This document shows positions 33,001 to 41,905 of a DNA stretch of 64,000 nucleotides, piece after piece (positions within the stretch are counted from its first letter, which is position 1; each line of letters opens with the position of its first letter). Below the pieces are notes generated by a model. That model worked only from the letters and a program-made list of their open reading frames with translations, did no database searches and was not told the origin of the DNA. This DNA is from Dendrolimus kikuchii (taxonomy: Eukaryota > Arthropoda > Insecta > Lepidoptera > Lasiocampidae), in the NCBI GenBank assembly GCA_019925095.2, contig CM034388.1, forward strand, positions 26,480,934 to 26,544,933. Reading direction: 5' to 3'. The position numbers and the translations under genes were made by a program.

Positions 33001-33677
33001 CCGAATTTACTAACCAAATGTTTTCCGAATTCTGCAAAGTTCATAGAATTATTCACCATAAGACTTTGGCTCACTCGCCAAATGCAAACGGTAATGTTGA
33101 GCGTTTCCACTCAACAATACTGGAACATCTTCGAATTTTAAAATTAAAACACAAAGATGAACCAATCAGCCATTTAATGCCATACGCAATAATAGCCTAC
33201 AATAGTTCAATTCACAGCTTTACAAAATGCAAACCCTTTGATCTTATTTTAGGACATACCGATCCACGTGACCCGACTGATATTGACCTGACAGAACATA
33301 TTTTACAGCAATATACTGAGACTCATAAAGAACGTATGAAACATGTATATGAACTAATTAATGAGACCGCACTGGCTAACAGAACGGCTATTATAGAAAA
33401 CCGGAACAAAAACCGCGAACCCGAAGTGGAATATCAACCTGACCAACAAATATTTGTTAGTAATCCTAGGGCTAGTAGGTCCAAACTTGCACCTAGGTAT
33501 ACTCAGGACACAGTACTAGCAGATCTACCTATACATATATATACGTCCAAGAAAAAAGGCCCAATAGCCAAGTCTAGGTTAAAACGTGTCCCTAAGACCT
33601 CAATATTGTTACAGAATACTCCTGACGCTGACCCTCAGTCTGACACAAGCCCAGGAGATAAAACTCGAAAGACTTGA
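30027..33677 (+). CDS. pol: Pol polyprotein: protease, reverse transcriptase, RNase H, integrase
   Basis: The frame is open from 30027 and reached by -1 frameshifting from gag. An ATG-type start is not needed. Domains in order: aspartic protease with D-T-G at 30141-30149; reverse transcriptase with the catalytic Y-L-D-D at 31365-31376; RNase H starting at T-D-A-S near 31810; and integrase with an HHCC zinc module (near 32625-32745) and a D,D,E triad near 32832, 32985 and 33100. The length (about 1,216 codons) is normal for gypsy-class Pol. No internal stop was seen. The 3' end overlaps the start of the env frame by roughly 90 bases. Confidence 0.92.
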   Translation, partial: SGFSGRPEITKFRIELNIQTQRQLPYIRIANPPLNLLIDTGANQSFISPEAVNNYFTNLPLNYDPFEVTNVHATSRNDYSINLPSFPEFNDPDGIKLFIYRFHNHFDGLIGMDLLTKWEAKLDLKNLSLITKSAVNPIQIYNSQNLNLYEDIIPAEKSKLIKLPINAPDGEVLIPEQIICNCTVSECFTTVKNNRGIVEIINPSKNDIIFSLDRAPEPCIFNFECMRTGKQPQRVQEIIPRLRTDHLNPEERANLIALCSKYPDVFYIEGEALTFTNRLKHNIKTTDEIPIYTKSYRYPFIHRKEVNDQITKMLNQGIIRPSESAWSSPIWVVPKKVDASGKQKWRLVVDFRKLNDKTVDDKYPIPNINDVLDKLGKCQYFTTLDLASGFYQVEMNPADIPKTAFNVEHGHFEFLRMPMGLKNSPSTFQRVMDNVLKGLQNVICLVYLDDIIVFSTSLQEHMINLEKVFQRLRESNFKIQLDKSEFLKLETAYLGHVISSDGIKPNPDKITAIQNYPIPKTPKEIKQFLGLLGYYRKFIPDFSRITKPMTQCLKKGKKVTFSPEYVTSFEKCKTLLTNDPILKYPDFSKEFILTTDASNFAIGAILSQGTIGSDKPIAYASRTLNESEINYSTTEKEFLSIVWATKYFRPYLFGRKFKVLSDHKPLQWYMNMREPNSRLTRWRLKLSEYDFTVIYKKGRDNTNADALSRVEISNEEVSSMIANATDRPPSPSNSDTLTAHTSNENPICEVPISEDPLNKFHRQLCLTVVGDLKKRATVTKPFDSHTRTSVQLSESNLEEDVVNAIKEYVSPKIKTALFISPPLAMFQIVPIIQEKFRSSSMNLFIAKKELENVKEYLRQQDIIRHYHEGKTNHRGINECYLALSARYFWPKMKEHVTKFINDCTICGMAKYDRNPIRPKFNIVPPATRPFEIIHMDSFSAQNEKYVTFIDAFSKYGQAYLLRDGTAISIIQALLTFSTHHGLPLTIITDQGTEFTNQMFSEFCKVHRIIHHKTLAHSPNANGNVERFHSTILEHLRILKLKHKDEPISHLMPYAIIAYNSSIHSFTKCKPFDLILGHTDPRDPTDIDLTEHILQQYTETHKERMKHVYELINETALANRTAIIENRNKNREPEVEYQPDQQIFVSNPRASRSKLAPRYTQDTVLADLPIHIYTSKKKGPIAKSRLKRVPKTSILLQNTPDADPQSDTSPGDKTRKT
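30057..30063 (+). promoter_or_regulatory. -1 ribosomal frameshift site between gag and pol
   Basis: The heptamer A AAT TTC in the gag frame fits X XXY YYZ and lies just before the gag stop (30067-30069). Slipping back one base enters the pol frame, which is open from 30027. The gag/pol overlap is 43 bases. Confidence 0.75.
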
Positions 33678-35307
33678 CGATGGACCAGGACTTCTACCAT
33701 TCAAACTAGGAGAGATGAGATTAACTACCCATTATCATACATTTCTACATTACATAGACTTGACCGACATAAATGACAATATTAATTTAATAAGAACTCA
33801 AATAACCGAAATTAGAAATAAATTAGATAACCATACTTATTCTCTATACGAATTTCAGATTGGCCATTTAACCGGTAAATTAAACCAGGCTTCATCCCGC
33901 TTAACAGGTTTAGAACCCAATCGTTACAAGCGTAGTTTAATAGACGGACTCGGTTCCGTTATTAAAAGTATAACTGGAAACTTAGATTATACCGACGCGA
34001 TCAAGTATGATAACGCCCTTATTGCATTAAAAAATGATCAGAATAAAATTATTGCTCAACAAAATAATCATATTTCCCTGAGCAAGGAAATAATGGATGA
34101 GCATACTCATATTATTTCACAATTGGTAAATAATCAAATTCAATTAAATAAAACTTTGCATATTCTACTTGACACTAATAAATTTGCGCAATACTCATTA
34201 TTGAAGTTTGCGAAATTTGCACAAGTTTTAACAATAATTACCGACAATATAAATGGCGTATTTAGCGAACTAAATAGGTTAGAAAATGCTCTAGCATATT
34301 GCAGTGCATCGCGCACTCATCATTCTATGTTAAGTATAGACATTATGAATAAGACTTTGAATAGACTTAGGACATTTTATAGTAGGGTAGAAATTTTAGA
34401 TATAAATTTTAGAGAATATTATGACGTAATTAAGCCCGCGGCTTACTATAGTAATAATCAGATAGTTTTTGCCTTCAAGTTCCCGATTTTGTCTCCTCTT
34501 ACCTTTTCACTATACAGACTAGTAATAGTACCTAACAAAATGAACCTAGCTATAATTCCACCCTTTCCCCTTCTTGCAATCACTGGAAAAACTCATGTGT
34601 ACATAGAGGCAGAATGCCCGAAGGTCAGCACGCAGTATCTATGTGAAGAAAAATTCAATCATCAGATCCGGACTCACCCTGACTGCATCAGCAAAATCAT
34701 AGAAGGACAAGTGGCAGACTCCTCCTGTAAGAAAACCATTGTCAATCTGACGAAACCAGCTATGGAAAAATTGGATGACCGTCAGTACATCATCACATTC
34801 CCGAACTTGACTCAAGTTCAACTGAACTGCGAACGAGATGAATCTATATCTCTGTCTGGAAGCTTCCTTGCAACTATCCCACAGAACTGCAAGCTGCAAA
34901 CAAACGAATTCACCATTATTAATATAAATGACCGAAGCAAAGGAAAACCGATGAAGATAACCAGCATTTCTATAAAATCGTCTGAAGACTTATCACCGCC
35001 GCCACCATCTCTCGAGATTGACACCATAAATCTCAGGAAACTGCATGATCTCCAGGACAAAATTAATGTACAAGAACCGATCAGCACTGAGCCTACGATG
35101 ATGCTGTACCATACGACCATACCATTATATGGTATCATAGCAGCTACTATAATTACAATTTGTTCATTTAAAATCTACAGGACATATATCCACAATAAAA
35201 GGGGAGGAGACAGCAACAGCAATTCTGACACACCTCCGACCAAGATGGGAGAATCGCCATCCCAGTCGAAGCCGTCAGCAATATTTCAGTGCAAAACTCT
35301 GAAATAG
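33586..35307 (+). CDS. env: Env-like glycoprotein frame of errantivirus-like element
   Basis: The open frame runs to a TAG at 35305. It has no in-frame ATG before 33715, and a splice acceptor at 33613-33614 suggests translation from a spliced mRNA. The N-terminal part includes a hydrophobic stretch ending near an A-Q-E signal-cleavage-like site. A furin-type R-Y-K-R motif (residues 113-116 of the frame) is followed by the G-L-G-rich segment typical of errantivirus Env and baculovirus F-like proteins. A C-terminal membrane segment lies near residues 505-527, followed by a short polar tail. The frame looks undamaged. Whether it is expressed cannot be told from DNA. Confidence 0.85.
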   Translation: MSLRPQYCYRILLTLTLSLTQAQEIKLERLDDGPGLLPFKLGEMRLTTHYHTFLHYIDLTDINDNINLIRTQITEIRNKLDNHTYSLYEFQIGHLTGKLNQASSRLTGLEPNRYKRSLIDGLGSVIKSITGNLDYTDAIKYDNALIALKNDQNKIIAQQNNHISLSKEIMDEHTHIISQLVNNQIQLNKTLHILLDTNKFAQYSLLKFAKFAQVLTIITDNINGVFSELNRLENALAYCSASRTHHSMLSIDIMNKTLNRLRTFYSRVEILDINFREYYDVIKPAAYYSNNQIVFAFKFPILSPLTFSLYRLVIVPNKMNLAIIPPFPLLAITGKTHVYIEAECPKVSTQYLCEEKFNHQIRTHPDCISKIIEGQVADSSCKKTIVNLTKPAMEKLDDRQYIITFPNLTQVQLNCERDESISLSGSFLATIPQNCKLQTNEFTIININDRSKGKPMKITSISIKSSEDLSPPPPSLEIDTINLRKLHDLQDKINVQEPISTEPTMMLYHTTIPLYGIIAATIITICSFKIYRTYIHNKRGGDSNSNSDTPPTKMGESPSQSKPSAIFQCKTLK

Positions 35308-35317
35308 TTGCTGATCT

Positions 35318-35329
35318 GAGAGGGGAGGT
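35318..35329 (+). promoter_or_regulatory. Polypurine tract
   Basis: GAGAGGGGAGG upstream of the 3' LTR, the expected plus-strand primer. It is 12 bases from the AGT that begins the sequence shared by both LTRs, farther than usual. Confidence 0.7.
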
Positions 35330-35340
35330 GTTATACCCTG

Positions 35341-35581
35341 AGTATAAGAGCGAATTGCTGAGTAAGGCCACGTGCTCATCGCAAAATAGGCAATCTAGGT
35401 AATTGCTGACAATGCAGCACGAGGCCTCGCGGCCCTGGCAGCCGCGGCGGACACGAGGCACTTCGTTCCTAGCATCGGACGCGGAATCATATATTTTAGT
35501 TAGTTATAATTATTAATATTAATAAATTCGTGTTAAGTAATTTGGTTTTTTTTGAGTCCTCCTGCGTCCGTATACGTAATT
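35341..35581 (+). repeat. 3' LTR of the errantivirus-like element
   Basis: The same 241 bases as 28266-28506, with no difference seen by eye. The sequence after it begins TGTTATATA. Confidence 0.92.
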
Positions 35582-36004
35582 TGTTATATATGATAATGTC
35601 GAATACGAAATCTTTGTTTCTTTCATTGTCTTCTCATTATTAAACCTGTTTTTCACAGGCGTAGGCAGAGGGATTGGATCTTTACTTTTTACTAATTTAA
35701 GCTTTACTTTTTGCGACTTCCATTAATCTCTTCAATGCACGTTAAGAGATATTTAATACTTTAAATACTATGATCATAAAGATAGAGTTGGAAATATTTT
35801 GAAGTTCATAAATCAAATTGAATCTAGAGCATTTATTTCCTATTTTAGTTACCATAAGCCTCTCGTGTAATTTGTTCAAAACGAAAACATGTCATCTATA
35901 TACGTGTTATAATATATCTTAAATATTTAATATATGAAATGTAATATTTTGCATTAAAACATAAAATATTTTTTGAGCTTGGCAAAAATATTATAAAAAT
36001 AATA

Positions 36005-36197
36005 CATACATAACTTCACGCCAGTTCCGAGGGGTAGGCACGAACAACAGAGCGCCATTCAGGCTTATTCTTACACACCTCACTTGCTTCTTTGACATTC
36101 ATAACTCTTGTCATGCACGATCGTCTGTTCTTAAGGCTCCTGACATCACCTTCTGCGAGTACACGACCAATTTGATCATGGAATGTGTGTCGTGGCC
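36005..36197 (-). pseudogene. LINE-A, 5'-truncated copy
   Basis: Same RT C terminus (RPRHTFHDQIGRVLAEGD). Target duplication TAAAAATAATA at 35994-36004 and 36198-36208. Confidence 0.85.
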
Positions 36198-36317
36198 TAA
36201 AAATAATAAACTTTATAATTATCATAATAGTCCTGATACTTTATATTTATCTCATTCTCTCGTAGGCTACTTTTCTGAAGTTTCATTTCTGTTCTGTTCA
36301 TTGGCTATATTAAAAAA

Positions 36318-36371
36318 TTAACCAAAAATAAAATCGTGTGTGCAATTCACACACGATTTTTTTTTGGTTAA
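36318..36371. repeat. 54-bp near-perfect hairpin
   Basis: TTAACCAAAAATAAAATCGT pairs with ACGATTTTTTTTTGGTTAA around a TGTGTGCAATTCACACA centre. Confidence 0.8.
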
Positions 36372-36660
36372 CTTCATAAGTTCTTTCTTACCATGGAACT
36401 AGCAATTTAATTTTATAGGATTCTAAATCTCTAAATACCATTCCTACTAACCGTGTAATGTCCTTTCTGGTATATAATCGTATCTACTACGTAAATGCAG
36501 AATGCAAATGATGTAGTTATGTATGTATAAATCATTAAGGTATGTAATTGGTACATGGTTGAGTATTTGTTTAAATTTAATATGTTAATGTCACCTTCCT
36601 ATGACTGAGTAAGAGGCTGGCATTTAACATTTACGGGCCCGCTTTTCTTCGATAGACTCT

Positions 36661-36857
36661 GCAGTTAAGTGGGCTAAACCTTTGCCGATCTACCTCACTA
36701 CAACGCAGAGGCTCTGGGTTCAATTACTGGCATGGGAACTTTTTTAAACGAACTTTCCGTTATTTACTATGGTCTGGGTGTTTTTGAACGGCCTCGAGGT
36801 TATCCGTTATACGAGTGTATTACTCATAAGCCGTAACACAAGTATAACTTGCTTAGA
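36661..36857 (+). repeat. SINE-B copy
   Basis: Plus-strand copy with GGGTTCAATTACTGG and the AGCAAGTTA-type body end (as its complement). Confidence 0.75.
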
Positions 36858-37137
36858 AAATAATTTCAACAAGTTTAATACTTGACCTTCGCATGTTGAC
36901 TTCGATCAGATGCAGTATGATGTTCGAAAGTTCATTATTAAATAAATTCCATAACTATTTGTTCTGAATTATTCAAAGGCGTCAACTTGAAATTTATTAA
37001 ATGGGTATTTATGAAATTAGATGGTGCGAGTGACATATTAACGAGTCTGTTTTCATCATTTCGTTTCATCTAAATTCCTGTAAGTGTCTTAACTTATCGA
37101 AGTCTATGAAAATTCTATTTAACAATTCTATTTTTTA

Positions 37138-37335
37138 CTAGCATATGCCCGCGACTTTGTCCACGCTTGACTTGACTTCTCGCGGGATCCCTGGAATAAA
37201 AATTAGAGCAGTTTTTAAGTCTAAGAATTTGCTGTCGATCAGCGAAAATCGCCTCAAAATCGGCCCAGTAGTTTTTACATGAGACGCACGTACAGACAAT
37301 CTAATTAAATTGCATAGTGTTCTCCATCGTTTATA
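37138..37335 (-). repeat. Helitron-like fragment
   Basis: Starts ACTAGCATATGCCCGCGACTT and shares GCTGTCGATCAGCGAAAATCG with the previous copy. Confidence 0.5.
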
Positions 37336-37389
37336 TAGTCTATTCTAGTTGTTTTTTTTAAGTAGCTTCAATGTACAGACACGGCATGT

Positions 37390-37790
37390 TTAGAATTTTA
37401 TAATATTATATGTTATCAGGGGAAAACCAAAATCAGGATCTATAAAACCGTCATACGGCCCATCCTGATGTACAGATGCGAACCCTCAAAGAAGAGAACC
37501 AGCTTTTAGTAGCGGAAAGAAAGGTTCTCCGTAAGATTTTGGGTCCATTAAAAGGAGAGGATGGCAGCTGGAGCGTCCGAACCAACCTCGAGATCGAGAA
37601 TCTCGTAAATGATCCCAACATAACAGGAGAAATAAAAGCTCACTGCCTCCTCTGGGTCGGTCAAGTAAAACTGATGGGAGAGGATCGCAGCGTGAGGACA
37701 GCTTATTTGGAACTGCTGTTCGGCGTCTGGTCGGCCATCCAAAATATCGCAGGAAAAACAGGGTGAAGCCTGACTTAGTGAGCTTCGGGC
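37390..37790 (+). pseudogene. LINE RT C-terminal remnant (RTE-like), broken
   Basis: Conceptual KIRIYKTVIRPILMY, then after a frameshift EENQLLVAERKVLRKILGPL and GEIKAHCLLWVGQVKLMGED. This is the usual end of endonuclease-RT elements. A further frameshift lies near 37750. Confidence 0.65.
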
Positions 37791-40635
37791 TTAGAATTGG
37801 CTAGAAACTGCGCAGGACTGAGAAAAGTGATCTCTTTTATGAGGTCAAGGCTTACTTTAAATCGCTGAATCAACGGAGTTAATACCTACCCCACCCCCAT
37901 GTCATGACATGGGGGTACTTTTGTATCTAATGGTCTATATATATATATATAGATATAATGAGACATTGCATAAATGTGTGTACATCCTATGCTTTCATTA
38001 TTTGGCTATAGATAGAACCATAAAAAAGCATTTAAGCGTAATAATTAGACTTCCCGGCACGAATCTTGAGCGGCCAACGAAATAGCAGGGATCGCTTTGC
38101 GCATCGACCGTAGCCAATATGAGACAATTTATCGACATATCGACAATATTATGTTTTTGTCTCTTTACTCGAAAGAGACAATACCTCATATTTGTACAAA
38201 GATTCGAAATCACTTGTGCGTAGATCATTCTGCGTAGACCATCACCCAAGAATCATGCCGGGGTTTTATTTTGTAGCTGAATTTAGTAAACGTTTTGCTA
38301 CATTTTATTTATAAAATGGTCTCATTAGTTTCTGAGGGAAAATGTAACATATATAAACATAATGACTGTAAAAGCATTTTTCCCAAAATCGCTAAGGAAT
38401 CCTAAACAAGGTAGGTTTAACATTTTCATCGAAGAGACAGAATCAGAGAAAAAATTAAAGAATAACCCAAAGGGAATAGAGAAAACCCTTTTACCATTTT
38501 CAATTCGAACCATTCAAGGGAATAATTGGTATCTAAAAACTTTAACCACCGATTAACATCCTGAAATTGAAGATCATTAATTTAAAGCAACGACAGGGCG
38601 GCCGCCTCCGTAAAATACAACACGTCCTTTAATCAACAGCCGACTTTGTTAATTTATTCATAATATTCAGAGACTTAGTCTAACATCAAGCTTTGGCTGA
38701 CTTTGCACAGTTATTAGGTTTTAGGCTGTTAGGCTGTCGGCGATTTAGTCACATTACACGCTTGGTTTAATGACTGTGTTGTTTTTTTATAGCTATCTCT
38801 GCAACGACTGGTGGCAAAAATAGCGACGGCAGTGTACTAATACGGGATTTATACAACAAAATAGATCTTGCAGAACTGTTTTGTTTGTCTTCCGAACTAA
38901 GAATTCCGAAAACAAATTCATTTATTTGCTTAAAACATGGTGCATAAATTTGAGGTGACATAAGAATACAAGACTCACATGTTTTTTAACAAATTAAAAT
39001 AAATACATATACATTAATGTCCATTATATTCGATTTGTCAAAAAATTACCCTAAAAATTCGTTTACGGAGTAAAAACATTTATCCAACAGCCATCTGTGT
39101 AGTCTTTGTTTGAATATATTTGTGGGCAGATATTTAAAATCGTCGGAAAGTTTGTTAAAACCTTTACCGGCATGTAATTTGATTTTTTTTGCAGTGTCTA
39201 TTTGCAGCTAGGGAACAATAATTTATTGTCTGTTTTCACCAAACTAAAGTTATGATTCTTACACAATAATTAACTAACCTAGAGCGCTACTATGACACTT
39301 GCATCCAACGAAAGTCGAAGTAAGAATGGTCAGTGGTCGCTACGCACGCCCGCTTCGTTTTATATCCAAGCGATGACGAAACGAGTCGAGTAGTAATCAC
39401 AACTACCCGCAAATATTACAAAAATATAATAACAAATGACACTACTTAGAACAAATGCTATTACAAATAGTTAAACGCAAGCCTTCATTCTGGTTACAAC
39501 AAAGAAGTATTACATTTCTCAAAGAAAAATAAAGAACGTGGAACTCGTGCAAAATGCATTAAAAGAGATAAAACGGAAAACAGCAAGCCACTAATAATCA
39601 CAGATCTGACATACAGAAAGATAATACTGTTTAAGTACGAATGGAAGCAGCCTGGAGCATCATAAAAGTATAAGGTCATTGCCACGAGAATGATATCGAC
39701 TTTTGTACACATTTCATTAACAGTAGAGAGATACGCAAGTACAAAAACCGACACAAAGATGCTTTAGATAGGAAGAATGAATATTTTGTGTAGATTCAAA
39801 CTCCTTATTGGAATTGGATTATAATAAATGCCAAATTTTTTAAATTCTTAATACAAAATTCCATGGACCTCTATAGGTTTCATACTTCAGTACAAAATTC
39901 TTTTTTCTTTAATATTTTTTTTTGTTCATTTTGGCTCCAACGCCTTTGGCATTGATTTTGCCAATGTCGCCGTAAATACGAAAAATGACAGGTGAACTAG
40001 TGTAGCAAATTAAGCAATTAATTAAATTCTTTAAAATACAACGTTAAAATAAAAGTTAAAGCAAAACTGAATAATCCAAGACGTCTAGTACAAAAAATCA
40101 CGTCATTCTAAATTTCGGTGGTTTGCTTCATGAGAAATGCTATGCTGTTTAAAGAAATTTTACATTACGATCGAGTCAAAATATTCCTATAATAGCATTT
40201 ACTTATCTGCATAAATATTCAATAAAGGTTTTAATTCTATCTTATAACTCTTTTACGACAGTTTTCTTGCCGATAATTGAATCACTGCTATCATAGATAA
40301 TACTATATAAAAACTGCTATTGACGTTAAGTATTTGACAAGAGGATGCCTTTCTATCACATAGTACATTAATATAATAGGAGACGTTTCATTCTAACCTG
40401 ATTTGATGCTTGCAGTTTATCGTATAATATTTGAACTAGGAGACGAGTCATTTTGAGCTGAATAAATGTGATGACCCCAAATGCCAAGTAAATTTTATTC
40501 AAAGAAAAAGAGGCCTTGTTCATGTCCACCGGGCAAAGTATGTTCAGGATGCAAATCAAAAAGCGTTATAATGTAGGTTTTTTCTTGTTACATTTTATTT
40601 TTCTTTAGGCTAGATTTTTCATTTATTACTTTAAT
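37791..40635. other. Long stretch without supported gene
   Basis: Contains an (AT)n run at 37938-37955 and short open frames only. 38362-38410 is a short ATG frame ending in CAAG|GTAGGT that could be an exon, but nothing supports it. Confidence 0.4.
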
Positions 40636-40762
40636 TATAGCCCGATTCATTGATTTACTTATAACCTAATTCATCGATTATATTATAACCCAATTCATCA
40701 ATTATATTATAACCTAATTCATCAATTACATTATAACCGAATTCATCATTTACACTATAACC
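40636..40762 (+). repeat. Minisatellite, about 26-bp unit
   Basis: Roughly five units of ATTCATCAATTATATTATAACC with substitutions. Confidence 0.85.
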
Positions 40763-40969
40763 TCACTGAACATAAAAGATACAATTCTATTATTTTATTC
40801 ATTTTGTCATTGTATTTTATTACATGAATAAGTTTCATCTGGTGATTGAAAAATCGGTCCATTTTTGGTAGCTTGCGTTAAGAGCAAGGTTTTATATCAT
40901 CAACAAGGCTATTTAAAATAAATATTCTTGAAGTTCTTAAAAGAAAAGGATTATAATACATAATAAAAC

Positions 40970-41577
40970 TACGTTTTAACGCAATTTGACGGTTTTAAGC
41001 GCGGTTTAAGACGGTTTTATTTGATTCTTTTATTATTCAGACGTTTCGGCCACCTTTCAGTAGCACGGAAGACAAAGATGTCAAGTGTCAGTAAGTACTG
41101 TTAAAGTTCTATTTAGCCTACCGCCAACTTGTTACTAATATAATTTACCACCCCTGTGCAACATGTTGTGGCTTGAAGAGAAGAAGCAGCGCAAGAAACT
41201 CTTCAGCAAACATGCCTAGCTCAAATAATTTTATATAATATTAAATTGGGTTGGAGGTATAATAAAAAGAAATTATCAATCAAGATGGTTTGTGTTCCGG
41301 TGCACCCAGAAAGATCTTACAGTGTCTTGAGGTTTGGTAGTTGGTTTTTGCTGGGTTTGAGTCTTAATAGTTTTGATGATCGGATCCCAAACAGGTGGTG
41401 CTTGCCTTCTTCTCTATTGAAATTTGGGTGCTTTTTTTTATTTCAATAGCCTCACGCATCATTTTAGGTATGAAACTATTATCTTTTGCGAGGATTTGTG
41501 GTTTATCGAATCTGATGTAGTGGTTAGAAAAGGTTTACTAGGAAAACTTAATTAAATAGCCTTAAGCCTGTGTGTGT
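40970..41577. other. Dispersed repeat remnants upstream of paralogue 1
   Basis: AAACTACGTTTTAACGCAATT...TTCAGACGTTTCGGCCACCTTTCAGT is shared in diverged form with 23060-23150 and partly 8800-8850. No upstream exon of paralogue 1 was found here. Confidence 0.45.
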
Positions 41578-41802
41578 GCCAAGTGGTAAGGTGTTTACCC
41601 ATCTGGATGGCTACCACCCCTGGTCTAGAGTATGCCGCCATAATAACCATGAGTTATGTTCCGGCATCAGTGGCCAGATTCCAGTCACCCTTAAGAGAGC
41701 AGCAGCGCATTTGTAGCACCTTTGATGTTGCAAATGTCCATAGGCGATGGTTACTGCTTTCAATCAGGTGTCCCGTCTGCCTACCTGCTGAAATCCTCTA
41801 AT
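41578..41802 (-). repeat. R310 partial copy
   Basis: Truncated inverted copy in the intron just upstream of the first found exon of paralogue 1. Confidence 0.8.
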
Positions 41803-41865
41803 AAAAAGGCCTAGAGTAATATTCATTTTGCCATATTTCTTAAATGGTTATGTTTTTGATTTCAG

Positions 41866-41905
41866 CCCTCGGCACGTGCACTACGAAGAGCCAAAACCCT
41901 TACCG
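41866..41905 (+). CDS. Paralogue 1, short exon
   Basis: 40 bases (one leading base plus 13 codons) encoding H-V-H-Y-E-E-P-K-P-L-P. It aligns with H-V-Y-I-E-E-P-K-R-L-P in paralogue 2. A truncated R310 repeat ends about 65 bases upstream in the intron. Confidence 0.65.

Larger units (their letters stand above)
28266..35581 (+). mobile_element. Errantivirus-like LTR retrotransposon, apparently complete
   Basis: A Ty3/gypsy-class element with gag, pol and env, of the type of insect errantiviruses such as 17.6, 297, gypsy and the lepidopteran TED. By eye the two 241-bp LTRs (AGT...ATT) match base for base. A primer site complementary to the 3' end of tRNA-Ser follows the 5' LTR, and a purine tract lies just before the 3' LTR. 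The three long frames have no internal stop or frameshift that I could see. Matching LTRs and open frames indicate a recent insertion. No target-site duplication is visible at the AGT/ATT edges. Confidence 0.93.

Noticed and set aside
38362..38556. 64-codon plus-strand frame with a donor-like CAAG|GTAGGT
   Set aside because: No partner exon, no similarity, and an equally long frame on the other strand.
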